Source: an uncultured Rhodobacterales bacterium (lineage in GTDB: Bacteria; Pseudomonadota; Alphaproteobacteria; Rhodobacterales; Rhodobacteraceae). Taken from it: a stretch of 64,000 bases of DNA. The notes under the pieces were generated by a model. That model was not told the DNA's origin. It worked only from the letters and a program-made list of their open reading frames with translations, and searched no databases. The DNA lies in assembly GCA_903873585.1 (NCBI GenBank), contig CAIQOV010000049.1, forward strand, positions 83,334 to 147,333, given 5' to 3'. Each line of letters opens with the position of its first letter. Position 1 is the stretch's first letter. The translations under genes and the position numbers were made by a program. Shown in pieces: positions 8,564-16,748 of this stretch.

Positions 8564-10395
8564 TGCTTGGCCCCGCAATCGCGCCGTTTCAGCCCACCGA
8601 TCTGCCACCCCCCGCGCGCCCCTTGCCGTTCTTTGGCTGGGCGCTGCGCGGTGCTTGGGCGGGGGTGTTGTGGGCGACGTTTTGGTCGGCCATCGCAGGC
8701 TCGCTTGAAGCGGTCAGCGCCACCATTCTGGGCCATGTGATCGACGCCGCCAGCGGTACGCCGTCGCAGGTGTTCAACCAGCACTGGCAGTTGTTCGCCA
8801 TCTTCGCGGCGTTTTATCTGGTCGTGCGGCCATTGGTGTTTGGCATCAACACCTCGGCCCTGTCGCTGATCATCGAACCTAACTTGTTCCCGCTGATCTT
8901 GTCGCGCTTGCATCGCTGGACCTTGGGGCATTCTGTCACCTTCTTTGACAACGATTTCGCAGGGCGCATCGCGCAAAAGCAGATGCAAACGGCGCGGGCT
9001 GCGACGGATGTGGTGTCGGGCACGATTGAAACGGCGGCTTTCGCGCTGGCTTCGGTGATCGGGTCTGTCGCGTTGATGGTGGCGATTGACGGAGCGGTCT
9101 CGTTGGTGCTGCTGGCTTGGGTTGTCGCTTACGGCTTGTTCATTCGCTACTACCTGCGCCGTGTGCGGGGGGCCTCGGCGATGCGGGCCTCGGCAAGGGC
9201 GAATGTTACGGGGCAGATTGTCGACACCGTGACGAATATGAAAACTGTCAAGCTGTTCGCCCATACCGAACACGAAGACCGCGTGGCGCTGGATGCGATG
9301 CAAAGCTTTCGCGATTCTGCGATGGTGTACGGGGCCATATCCTCATGGTTCCGCTTTAACCTGATGGGTTTGGCGGGGATTTTGCCTGTTTTGATGGTGG
9401 GGGCTACCGTTTGGCTTTGGTCAACGGGCGCGGCGACGGCGGGGGATATTGCCGCAGCAGGCGCTGTCAGCTTTCGCTTGGCGCAGATGACGGGGTGGGT
9501 TTCGTTCTCGCTGATGGGTATCTTTGGCAATCTGGGCGAGGTCGAAGACGGCCTGCGCACCCTAACACCGCCCTATTCGCTGACCGATGCGCCCGATGCA
9601 AGTGAAATGCCACGTGCCAAGGGGCAGATCACGATGGACCATGTGTCCTTCGCCTATGGTCGCAAGGCAGGCGGGTTGCGGGATGTGTCGCTAAGCGTGG
9701 CACCGGGGGAAAAGATCGGCATCGTGGGTGCCTCGGGTGCTGGCAAGTCGACCTTGGTGGCGTTGTTTTTGCGGCTTTATGACACGGAAAGCGGGCAAAT
9801 CCGGCTCGACGGCATAGATGTGCGCACTGTCACCCAAGAATCCCTGCGCCGTCAGATTGGCATGGTCACGCAGGAAACCGCGATGTTCAACCGTTCTGCG
9901 CGTGAGAATATCTTGTACGGCCGCCCCGATGCCACCGACGATGAGATGTTCGCCGCCGCCCGCGCCGCCGAAGCGCATGAGTTTATTCTGACGCTGAAAG
10001 ACCACCAAGGCCGCAGCGGCTATGACGCCTATCTGGGCGAGCGTGGGGTGAAGCTGTCAGGCGGCCAGCGCCAGCGCATCGCTTTGGCGCGCGCTTTCCT
10101 GAAAGACGCGCCGATTTTGGTGCTGGATGAAGCGACCTCGGCCCTTGATTCTGAAATTGAAGCCAGCGTTCAGGAAGCCCTAGGCCGCATCATGCAGGAC
10201 AAAACGGTGCTGGCCATCGCCCACCGCCTGTCAACCATTGCCGAAATGGACCGGATCATTGTGCTAGATCAGGGCCATATCGTCGAACAAGGCACCCATC
10301 CGCAGCTTTTGGCCCTTGGGGGGCTTTACGCGCGCTACTGGAACCGTCAAAGCGGCGGCTTCATCGGCGTTGAAGACAAGGAAGCGGCAGAGTGA
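8560..10395 (+). CDS. ABC exporter half-transporter, ATP-binding and membrane subunit 2
   Basis: A 611-residue partner of the preceding subunit with the same layout. Walker A is GASGAGKST near residue 389, the signature LSGGQRQR near 498 and Walker B ILVLDEATSALD near 517, and IAHRLST is present. The catalytic Glu after Walker B is kept in both subunits, unlike asymmetric exporters with one dead site. The N terminus carries an extra Pro-rich stretch (APFQPTDLPPPARPLP) before the first membrane helix. It starts within the stop codon of subunit 1, and its own TGA overlaps the GTG of the RNA methyltransferase. Confidence 0.88.
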   Translation: MMLGPAIAPFQPTDLPPPARPLPFFGWALRGAWAGVLWATFWSAIAGSLEAVSATILGHVIDAASGTPSQVFNQHWQLFAIFAAFYLVVRPLVFGINTSALSLIIEPNLFPLILSRLHRWTLGHSVTFFDNDFAGRIAQKQMQTARAATDVVSGTIETAAFALASVIGSVALMVAIDGAVSLVLLAWVVAYGLFIRYYLRRVRGASAMRASARANVTGQIVDTVTNMKTVKLFAHTEHEDRVALDAMQSFRDSAMVYGAISSWFRFNLMGLAGILPVLMVGATVWLWSTGAATAGDIAAAGAVSFRLAQMTGWVSFSLMGIFGNLGEVEDGLRTLTPPYSLTDAPDASEMPRAKGQITMDHVSFAYGRKAGGLRDVSLSVAPGEKIGIVGASGAGKSTLVALFLRLYDTESGQIRLDGIDVRTVTQESLRRQIGMVTQETAMFNRSARENILYGRPDATDDEMFAAARAAEAHEFILTLKDHQGRSGYDAYLGERGVKLSGGQRQRIALARAFLKDAPILVLDEATSALDSEIEASVQEALGRIMQDKTVLAIAHRLSTIAEMDRIIVLDQGHIVEQGTHPQLLALGGLYARYWNRQSGGFIGVEDKEAAE

Positions 10396-11612
10396 CTTTC
10401 ACCATAGCGCGACTGGGCCATTTGGGCGACGGGATCATCCAAGGGCCTGAAGGGTCGATCTTTGCTCCGCAAACCTTGCCCGGTGAAGAGGTTGACGGCA
10501 CGGTTAAAGGCGACAGCTTGGCCGATGTGCGGATTTTGACACCCTCTGTCCACCGCGTGAAACCGCCTTGCACCCATGCGCGCACCTGTGGCGGTTGCAT
10601 GATGCAGCACGCGTCAGATGCGTTTGTGGCAGATTGGAAAACCACGATTGTGCGCACGGCCCTTGCAGCCCAAGGGCTAGAGGCCGATTTGCGCCCCATC
10701 ATCACATCCCCCCCCCGATCACGCCGCCGCGCCACTTTGGCGGCAAGGCGGACCAAGGGCGGGGTTCTGATGGGCTTTCATTCCCGCGCGTCAGATGTGC
10801 TGGTGGGCGTGCCTCAGTGCCAATTGCTGCACCCCGATCTGATCAGCGCCTTTCCAGCGCTTGAGGCGATTGCGAAGCTGGGCGGATCGCGCACCCAAGA
10901 AATGGATCTGGCAATCACGCGCACCACGTCAGGGCCAGATGTGGCCGTCACAGGCGGCAAGCCCGCCGATTCCACTCAGCGGATGGACTTGGCGCGCTTG
11001 GTGGAAGCCTTCGGCCTGTCGCGCCTTAGCTGGAACGGCGAGGTCATCGCCCAACGCGCCCAACCCATGATGCGCTTTGGTCGCGCCAATGTGCCCCTGC
11101 CCGTGGGCGCATTCTTGCAACCGACAGCCGAAGGCGAAGCCGCCCTGCTGGCCTGTGTGAAAGAGGCCGTAGGCCCCGCCCGCCGCATCATCGACCTGTT
11201 TGCGGGTATTGGCACCTTTGGCCTGCCCTTGGCTGAAAACGCCGAAATTCACGCGGTTGAAGGCGATGTTGCGATGCTGACCGCACTCGACAAAGGCTTT
11301 CGCATGGCCGAGGGCATCAAGCGGGTGACAAATGACATCCGCGACCTGTACCGCCGCCCGCTGGAACCTGATGAGTTCAAGGGCTATGACGCTGTCGTCA
11401 TCGACCCGCCGCGCGCAGGGGCTGAAGCGCAAAGTCACACCTTGGCGAGGTCGAAAGTGCCCGTGATTGCCGCCGTCTCGTGCAACCCCGCCACCTTTGC
11501 CCGCGACGCCAAGATTTTGACCCAAGCGGGCTACAAGCTGAACTGGGTGCAGGTCGTCGACCAATTCCGCTGGTCGCCCCATGTGGAATTAGCCGCTCAA
11601 TTCACGCTTTAA
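10392..11612 (+). CDS. TrmA/RumA-type RNA (uracil-5-)-methyltransferase
   Basis: A 406-residue SAM-dependent enzyme that probably methylates uridine at C5 in 23S rRNA or tRNA. Cys60, Cys66, Cys69 and Cys143 (CTHARTCGGC and PQCQLL) match the [4Fe-4S] ligands of RumA-type enzymes. SAM motif I reads DLFAGIGTFGLPLA (about 273-286), VVIDPPRAGAEAQ is the PP motif, and VSCNPATFARD carries the nucleophile Cys364. The N-terminal TRAM domain is abbreviated (IARLGHLGDGI). The GTG start at 10392 is fixed by its 4-base overlap with the ABC subunit stop. Which uridine is modified cannot be told from sequence alone. Confidence 0.85.
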   Translation: MTFTIARLGHLGDGIIQGPEGSIFAPQTLPGEEVDGTVKGDSLADVRILTPSVHRVKPPCTHARTCGGCMMQHASDAFVADWKTTIVRTALAAQGLEADLRPIITSPPRSRRRATLAARRTKGGVLMGFHSRASDVLVGVPQCQLLHPDLISAFPALEAIAKLGGSRTQEMDLAITRTTSGPDVAVTGGKPADSTQRMDLARLVEAFGLSRLSWNGEVIAQRAQPMMRFGRANVPLPVGAFLQPTAEGEAALLACVKEAVGPARRIIDLFAGIGTFGLPLAENAEIHAVEGDVAMLTALDKGFRMAEGIKRVTNDIRDLYRRPLEPDEFKGYDAVVIDPPRAGAEAQSHTLARSKVPVIAAVSCNPATFARDAKILTQAGYKLNWVQVVDQFRWSPHVELAAQFTL

Positions 11613-11678
11613 CTGTAGGCCGCACTGGCAAGCCCGCCGCCTTTCGGCTAAATCGTAAAAAAACGAGGCGGGCAGATT

Positions 11679-12188
11679 ATGGCAGTTTTCCTTCGGGTCA
11701 TCTTTGTGACCTTTGTAATGTTTGGGCTGGCCTCTTGCCTGCAACTGCCCAAAAGCGCCAAGCATTATACCTATCACGGCGAAAGCGTCACGACGATCGA
11801 GGTGCATAAGGCCGATCGCAAGATGTTCTTGCTGCATGGCCATAAGGTGCTGAAAGAATACCACATCCAGCTTGGCGGCAATCCGGTTGGCCCCAAGCAC
11901 TTTGAAGGCGATGGCAAAACGCCCGAAGGCGCTTACCGCATCAGCCAGCACAACCCGAAATCAACCTATCACCTGTCGTTGCGCATATCCTACCCCAATG
12001 ACGCCCAACGTGCCTTTGCCAAGAAGGCGGGCAAACAGCCGGGGGGGGATATTTTCATCCACGGCCAGCCCTATTGGACAAATGTTAAGGGCGATTGGAC
12101 GGTGGGCTGCATCGCTGTCACCGACAAAGAGGTCGAAGAGATCTACGCGATGGTCAAAGACGGCACGCAGATCAACATCTATCCCTAA
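11679..12188 (+). CDS. L,D-transpeptidase (YkuD family), putative lipoprotein
   Basis: A 169-residue cell-envelope enzyme. A hydrophobic signal ends in LASC (Cys20), a lipobox, so it is probably anchored to a membrane facing the periplasm. The YkuD catalytic site is seen as FIHGQPY (His128) and DWTVGCIAVTDKE (Cys144). LGGNPVGPKHFEGDGKTPEG (about 65-84) is the typical substrate-side segment. Family members make 3-3 cross-links in peptidoglycan or attach proteins to it. A second L,D-transpeptidase lies at 12913, with a CAP-domain lipoprotein between the two. Confidence 0.9.
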   Translation: MAVFLRVIFVTFVMFGLASCLQLPKSAKHYTYHGESVTTIEVHKADRKMFLLHGHKVLKEYHIQLGGNPVGPKHFEGDGKTPEGAYRISQHNPKSTYHLSLRISYPNDAQRAFAKKAGKQPGGDIFIHGQPYWTNVKGDWTVGCIAVTDKEVEEIYAMVKDGTQINIYP

Positions 12189-12200
12189 GCGCAGATCGGC

Positions 12201-12722
12201 TTAAAGGGCGTTGGTGCCCAATAGCATCGTCCACCACAGCTTGCCCGACGGCTCTTGGAACCACGAAAAGCCCATTTCGGTGGCGCGTGAATCCAGCACC
12301 ATATCGCGGGTGTCAGCTTGGTTCATCCAGTCGGAAAGCGTGACCAGTTCGGTCTGGTAGGTTTCCGAAATCAGCTCTCCCAGCAGTTTGCCGGTGTAGC
12401 CCACCCGCTGCACCCGTACCAAGGGCGACGATCCATCCGACCCAAAGTGCCAAGGGCGGTTTTGCACCGCCATGTCGCGCGAATGGGTGGCGCAGGCGGC
12501 GATCAAAGCGGCATTAAATTGCACCTGCGGCACGCCCTTGCTTTGGCGCAGCGCGTTGACGCCATCGAGCATCCGGTACGAAATGACTGATTCGTCGCCC
12601 GGCTTGATGTGATACACCTGCGGCAACGGTTTGCCGTCTGACCCAACCGGGGCGGGGGCGGGTTTGGCGCAAGCTGCCAAAGCCGCCGCGGCACCAAGAA
12701 GCAAAGCCCTGCGTCGATCCAT
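12201..12722 (-). CDS. CAP (SCP/PR1) domain lipoprotein
   Basis: A 173-residue protein with the lipoprotein signal MDRRRALLLGAAAALAAC (lipobox Cys18). The CAP-domain features are a central ISYRMLDGVNALRQSKG helix, an AACATHSRDMA segment containing the His of the CAP cavity, and GELISETYQ in place of the usual GENI motif. Bacterial CAP proteins are extracytoplasmic and mostly of unknown activity. It converges on the first L,D-transpeptidase (12 bases between stops) and diverges from the second. The spacing suggests an envelope-related function, but this is inference. Confidence 0.82.
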   Translation of the reverse strand: MDRRRALLLGAAAALAACAKPAPAPVGSDGKPLPQVYHIKPGDESVISYRMLDGVNALRQSKGVPQVQFNAALIAACATHSRDMAVQNRPWHFGSDGSSPLVRVQRVGYTGKLLGELISETYQTELVTLSDWMNQADTRDMVLDSRATEMGFSWFQEPSGKLWWTMLLGTNAL

Positions 12723-12912
12723 TCTGCGTCACCTGTCTTGGGCCCCGATCGGGCCTTAGAAATCTATTCGCCGTCTGTAGCGCATATCTTCGCCAAGAAA
12801 AACCCATGGCAAGGTCTGGCCGGTTCTCTGGGCTGTGAATTGCCGCTGCCGCCCGTTCGGTGTAAGACCGCCCTAAATAAAGCCAAGGCCGCGACAAAAA
12901 GGAGATCAGCGC

Positions 12913-13521
12913 ATGACTGACGACACCAAATCCCTAGGACGCCGCTTGTTCATGACAGGTGCTGCGGCAGGGCTTACGGCAGCGGCCCTTCCAGCACAGG
13001 CGCAGAACTTTGCCAACTCGACCGAGTTTGAAACCCCCACGACCGAAGGCAACGAGCGGGCGAATATTTCCAGTTTCCGGTTGCTGGCGTGGCAGGATTA
13101 CTTCGCCAACACTGACAACGGCGCGATTTTGGTCGATATCACCTCACGCGCGCTGCATTTTTGGTCGCAGGATCAGTCGATCTATCGGCTTTACCCAACC
13201 TCGGTGCCACTGACCGAACAGTTGACCAAGCGCGGCAGCACCAGCGTGATCAAGAAAGTTGTCAACCCGCGCTGGGTGGCGACAAAGGGCGAGTTGGAAC
13301 GCAACCCCGATTGGCCCGCATCTGTTGAAGGCGGATCGCCTGAAAATCCCTTGGGAATCAGGGCTTTGTATTTGGGTTGGCCCAGCTACCGCATTCATGG
13401 AACCCACGACACGCGCAAGATTGGCCGCCGTTCGTCAAACGGCTGCATAGGTCTGTACAACGAACAGATCGTTGAACTGTTCGACTTGGCCTCAGTCGGT
13501 ACACAGGTCTTGCTGATCTAG
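12913..13521 (+). CDS. L,D-transpeptidase with Tat-type signal
   Basis: A 202-residue YkuD-family enzyme. LGRRLFMTGAAAGLTAAALP (about residues 8-27) is a twin-arginine-type signal ending at AQA, so the protein is probably exported folded to the periplasm. The catalytic site reads YRIHGTHDTRKIGRRSSNGC with His162/His165 and Cys178. Ser-Ser-Asn-Gly-Cys fits the canonical HGC core, which makes it more typical than the lipoprotein-type enzyme upstream. It has an AAAGGAG-like ribosome site. A 190-base gap separates it from the CAP gene, in which I see no clear operator. Confidence 0.92.
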   Translation: MTDDTKSLGRRLFMTGAAAGLTAAALPAQAQNFANSTEFETPTTEGNERANISSFRLLAWQDYFANTDNGAILVDITSRALHFWSQDQSIYRLYPTSVPLTEQLTKRGSTSVIKKVVNPRWVATKGELERNPDWPASVEGGSPENPLGIRALYLGWPSYRIHGTHDTRKIGRRSSNGCIGLYNEQIVELFDLASVGTQVLLI

Positions 13522-13749
13522 CTTGCCATCTGTCTTCTAGGTTTTGATGTGTCAGAATTGTGACGATTGCGGCCGATAAGCCGCGAACTGTTGCTTTTTT
13601 GGCGATTATTGCAGGTTTTGTTGCAAAAAATCTTCTGAAACTGTTGCAATGTTGCTTGCGACCTGCTTGTAAAGCAACAAGAGGAACTTTCTTGGGCGCG
13701 CCCGCCGCCTCTGCCAACCTACGGTTGGGCGCTTTAAATGGAGAATACT

Positions 13750-13932
13750 ATGAAAAAGATCGCTCTGGCTGCTGCTTTGACCTTGGCTGCTTCGACCGCT
13801 TTCGCTGGCGGCGTTGCTGAACCCACCGTTGCTCCGGCTGAAGTCGCTGCAACCACCTCGTCGTCGGCTGGCGGCATGGTTGTTCCGCTGCTGCTGCTGT
13901 TGGTTGTCGCTGCTGTTGCATCGTCGAACTAA
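13750..13932 (+). CDS. Small secreted or membrane peptide, copy 1
   Basis: A 60-residue protein of unknown function. MKKIALAAALTLAASTAFAGG is a clear Sec signal with cleavage after AFA. The mature part is short and ends with a hydrophobic segment VPLLLLLVVAAVASSN. The ATG at 13750 follows GGAGAATACT. A paralog lies 220 bases downstream, with an identical C-terminal region at both protein and DNA level. The size, signal and Ala-rich tail recall YjbE/GfcA-type peptides of exopolysaccharide loci, but the similarity is only compositional. A strong terminator follows, so it is probably transcribed as a single-gene unit. Confidence 0.75.
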   Translation: MKKIALAAALTLAASTAFAGGVAEPTVAPAEVAATTSSSAGGMVVPLLLLLVVAAVASSN

Positions 13933-13965
13933 TCTAAGCGCGGTCCAGTTTTCTGGTACCGCCCC

Positions 13966-13996
13966 AAAGACGGCAGTCTGACTGCCGTCTTTTTCT
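13966..13996 (+). terminator. Intrinsic terminator of peptide copy 1
   Basis: Stem AAAGACGGCAGT / ACTGCCGTCTTT (13966-13977 with 13981-13992), 3-base loop CTG, followed by TTCTTT. It ends the first small-peptide transcript. Confidence 0.88.
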
Positions 13997-14150
13997 TTGT
14001 GTGCTGTGGCAAATTGGGCAATACTTGCGCAAATGCTAGCTTGGGCAGTTGCAAAAGCGCTGCCGAAATGCTTTTATGCTGCCACGAGCAACAATTCTGT
14101 CGCGTCCCAAACGGATTAAGCGGCTGAATAAAACAAAAACGGAGATCAAA

Positions 14151-14336
14151 ATGAAAAAATTCGCTCTCGCCGCCGCCCTGACGCTGGCTGCTTCGACCGC
14201 TTTCGCTGGCGGCATGGCTGCACCGGTTGTTGAAGCTGCACCGGTTGTCGCAGAAACCACCTCGTCGTCGGCTGGCGGCATGGTTGTTCCGCTGCTGCTG
14301 CTGCTGGTTGTCGCTGCTGTCGCTTCGTCGAACTGA
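14151..14336 (+). CDS. Small secreted or membrane peptide, copy 2
   Basis: A 61-residue paralog of the gene at 13750: signal MKKFALAAALTLAASTAFAGG, a variable middle PVVEAAPVVAE, and the same TSSSAGGMVVPLLLL end. A 48-base stretch starting ACCACCTCGTCG is identical between the copies at the nucleotide level, as is a 27-base stretch in the signal region. This points to a recent duplication or gene conversion. The start is fixed by GGAGATCAAA just upstream. Function is unknown; a membrane-inserted or secreted structural peptide is plausible. Confidence 0.75.
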   Translation: MKKFALAAALTLAASTAFAGGMAAPVVEAAPVVAETTSSSAGGMVVPLLLLLVVAAVASSN

Positions 14337-14385
14337 GCTTTCCTGTCTGAAGCACGCTTCAGAACGACAGGCATTGAATTCAAAG

Positions 14386-14411
14386 GGACGGCAGGCAACT
14401 GCCGTCCTTTT
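14386..14411 (+). terminator. Intrinsic terminator of peptide copy 2
   Basis: Stem GGACGGCAG / CTGCCGTCC (14386-14394 with 14399-14407), loop GCAA, then TTTTA. It resembles the terminator of copy 1 (ACGGCAG/CTGCCGT core), consistent with duplication of the whole unit. It lies just beyond the convergent hemH stop. Confidence 0.82.
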
Positions 14412-14420
14412 ACTTTGCGC

Positions 14421-15482
14421 TTAAGCCAGCCAGCCGCTTAGGTTTTCGCGGATGATGCCAGACAGCGCTGCGATATGGGCGGGCTGGTCGTTCAGGCAGG
14501 GAATATAAGTAAAGCTTTCGCCGCCAGCGTGCATAAAGGCTTCGCAAATCTCGCCCTGAATTTCTTCCAGCGTTTCAATGCAATCAGCGGAGAAGGCGGG
14601 GGCCATGACCGCGATGCGCTTCTTACCTGCCTTCGCCAGTTCCGCCACGTGTTCGACGGTATAGGGTTTAAGCCAAACTTCGCGGCCAAAGACCGACTGG
14701 AAGCTGACATCAATCGCCCCCTTTTCCCATCCCAATGCCTCGCGCAGCAGGCGGGTCGTTTTCATGCACTGGCAATGATAGGGGTCGCCCTCCATCAAAT
14801 AGCGCAGGGGCATGCCGTGATAGCTGGTCACCAGAACGTCGGGCTTATGGTCAAGCTTGGCATAGGCATCGGTCACTGATTGCGCCAAGGCGTTGATATA
14901 AAGCGGATGTTCGAAATACTCAGCCACAGTGCGCACCGCAGGTTGGCGCTTTTCACTGGCCAAGGCGCGAAAGAAGGCGTCGTTGGCGGTGGCCGATGTG
15001 GCACCCGCATAGTGCGGATACAGCGGGAAAAACACGATCTTCTCGCACCCTGCCGCGATCATCGCCTTAACCTTGGACGCGGTCGAGGGGTTGCCATAGC
15101 GCATGCAGAAATCAACCATGATCCGGTCACCGTAAACTTGCGTCAAATTCTCGGCAATGGCGGCGGTTTGCTGTTTGGTGATCGTCAGCAACGGGCTTTC
15201 GTTCCGGTCATGGTTCCAGATCGACTTGTAGTTCGCCCCCGACTTAGAGGGCCGCACCGTCAAGATAATGCCCTGCAAGATCGGTTGCCATTTCCAATCG
15301 GGCAGATCCACCACGCGCTTATCCGACAAAAACTCGTTCAGATAGCGGCGCATGGACCAATAATCATAGCCATCGGGCGTGCCCAGATTGGCCAGAAGAA
15401 CGCCCACCCGAGCGGTTTTCACGACAGGGTGGCTGGCCGGTGCATGGGCCAAGCGTCCGGTTCCGGGGGCGACATCCGTCAT
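14421..15482 (-). CDS. hemH: Ferrochelatase
   Basis: A 353-residue enzyme that inserts Fe2+ into protoporphyrin IX, the last step of heme synthesis. VGVLLANLGTPDGYDYWSMR (about residues 27-46) is the family N terminus. VTSYHGMPLRY holds the metal-binding His, and APAFSADCIETLEEI carries the second signature with Glu. Length is normal. The ATG at 15482 follows AAGGAGCACC. The 25-base left repeat of the mobile island begins only 18 bases upstream of this start, so the island separates hemH from its original upstream DNA. Its promoter may now lie within the island's left end. Confidence 0.95.
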   Translation of the reverse strand: MTDVAPGTGRLAHAPASHPVVKTARVGVLLANLGTPDGYDYWSMRRYLNEFLSDKRVVDLPDWKWQPILQGIILTVRPSKSGANYKSIWNHDRNESPLLTITKQQTAAIAENLTQVYGDRIMVDFCMRYGNPSTASKVKAMIAAGCEKIVFFPLYPHYAGATSATANDAFFRALASEKRQPAVRTVAEYFEHPLYINALAQSVTDAYAKLDHKPDVLVTSYHGMPLRYLMEGDPYHCQCMKTTRLLREALGWEKGAIDVSFQSVFGREVWLKPYTVEHVAELAKAGKKRIAVMAPAFSADCIETLEEIQGEICEAFMHAGGESFTYIPCLNDQPAHIAALSGIIRENLSGWLA

Positions 15483-15500
15483 CTGGTGCTCCTTGATTCG

Positions 15501-15525
15501 TTAGGGACAGATAGTGGCATTCTGC
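15501..15525 (+). repeat. Left direct repeat (putative attachment site)
   Basis: TTAGGGACAGATAGTGGCAT then TCTGC. It matches 18663-18686 except for one extra G and one T/A difference; the 15-mer GGACAGATAGTGGCA is exact. It lies 18 bases upstream of the hemH start codon, so the target is a leader region, not a tRNA gene. Confidence 0.7.
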
Positions 15526-15572
15526 TTTTCATCACCAAATACCCCTTATTCCCTTAGAAATAAGGCTTTCCG

Positions 15573-15602
15573 CTACTGTTTTGGATACTAAAACCGATAC
15601 TA
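15573..15602 (+). other. Left candidate integrase arm-binding motifs
   Basis: CTACTGTTTTGGATACTA (15573-15590) followed by CGATACTA (15595-15602). The 18-mer recurs with two changes at 18605-18622 near the other end of the island. Short iterated motifs inside both ends are typical of tyrosine-integrase arm sites, which is how I read them. A hairpin CCTTATT/AATAAGG lies just outside (15544-15565). Confidence 0.4.
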
Positions 15603-15664
15603 TCATGTCTTTACTTCGTGGCTCACACTGCTACCAAGGCTTCATTACTAGGGGAGCACCAGAA

Positions 15665-16597
15665 ATGCCATTCCATCCCGCAACACTTAGTTTTCTCCCC
15701 TCAAAGGGCAAATACTACGCCAGTGTGACGATCCCCAAAGACCTACAAGCACAGTTTGGCAAAACCCAGATCAAGAGGTCTACAGGCACGGCAGACCGCA
15801 AAGAAGCACAGCGCCGCTTGCACTCGCTCGAACAGGAAATCTACAAGTTATTCAACCCCATTAAAGACGAGGTGGAGTTCTTCGCTGCTGCATTGCAAGC
15901 GACATGGGATGAAGACTTTGTGACAGACGAAGAACTGAATGATCCCCAAAAGCTAAGGCAAGCCCTCGCCCACTTACTCAAAGTCGCTCAGACAGAATCG
16001 AAGCGTCCAAGATTGCCTTGGGATCAAGAAGACGGCGAAGCAGGGTGGCTTAAAGACTTTGCCACAGACACTGCCGTTCCTGCTCTTACCAAGATGCACA
16101 ATGACACCTTCGCCAACGGCGATAGACGTTACTGGGTTCCAGAGTACATTGACCACAAAAAGTCGAAGGAAGAAACAGCAGCTTTCTTGGCTACATTTTC
16201 GGTGTGGCTTGATGCTGGTGGTCTCCAAGAGCTGCGAGACTGGTTTGAACTGGTCGTCTGTGAAGAGCGTATGTTCAGGACTGCACCTGACACTGAGGCC
16301 AAGACTGAGATAACCACTAGGGACAAGACTGCGGACTATCAGGTTGAACTCCAAGACTTCTTAGAGCCAAGAAAAGGGGGATTTGTCTTCAGCGTTACTC
16401 AGATTCAGGCTGATAGGTTTAGGTATCTTGCTGAGAGAGATATTGCTGCGGTTCTTAGGGAAATGGGGTTCATTGAAAAGCGTAGACTGAGTTATGGGCG
16501 TGCCCGTTTGTGGGAACATACTGATCTGGTCGTCAGTAAGGACGAAAAGGCTCATATCTGGTCAAAAGAAGCTGAAAACAGTCGACTCAGGGGCTAG
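15665..16597 (+). CDS. Integrase-type N-terminal domain fused to primase/helicase-like C-terminal region (remnant)
   Basis: A 310-residue protein. Residues about 8-60 (FLPSKGKYYASVTIPKDLQA ... IKRSTGTADRKEAQRRLH) match the N-terminal domain of a tyrosine-integrase subfamily (DUF6538). No catalytic Arg-His-Arg-Tyr core follows. Instead the C-terminal part reads EYIDHKKSKEETAAFLATF, GLQELRDWF and a winged-helix-like RDIAAVLREMGFIEKRR, which recalls the C terminus of phage or satellite SF3 helicase-primase proteins. The best explanation is an in-frame deletion that joined the integrase start to a primase end. The ATG at 15665 follows AGGGGAGCACC. A free-standing regulatory protein is the alternative. 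Confidence 0.55.
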   Translation: MPFHPATLSFLPSKGKYYASVTIPKDLQAQFGKTQIKRSTGTADRKEAQRRLHSLEQEIYKLFNPIKDEVEFFAAALQATWDEDFVTDEELNDPQKLRQALAHLLKVAQTESKRPRLPWDQEDGEAGWLKDFATDTAVPALTKMHNDTFANGDRRYWVPEYIDHKKSKEETAAFLATFSVWLDAGGLQELRDWFELVVCEERMFRTAPDTEAKTEITTRDKTADYQVELQDFLEPRKGGFVFSVTQIQADRFRYLAERDIAAVLREMGFIEKRRLSYGRARLWEHTDLVVSKDEKAHIWSKEAENSRLRG

Positions 16598-16748
16598 ACA
16601 GCTTTAGCCGTTAGAGTGGCAAAGCCACAAAAGTAGCAAGGGTGAGGGGGCTGGCACTACCCCCCCTAACCAAGTACTCATTATGTAAATTGGAGACTGC
16701 CGATCCACGGCCCTGATGGCATACCACCAAAAAGTACGGAGCCACTCG

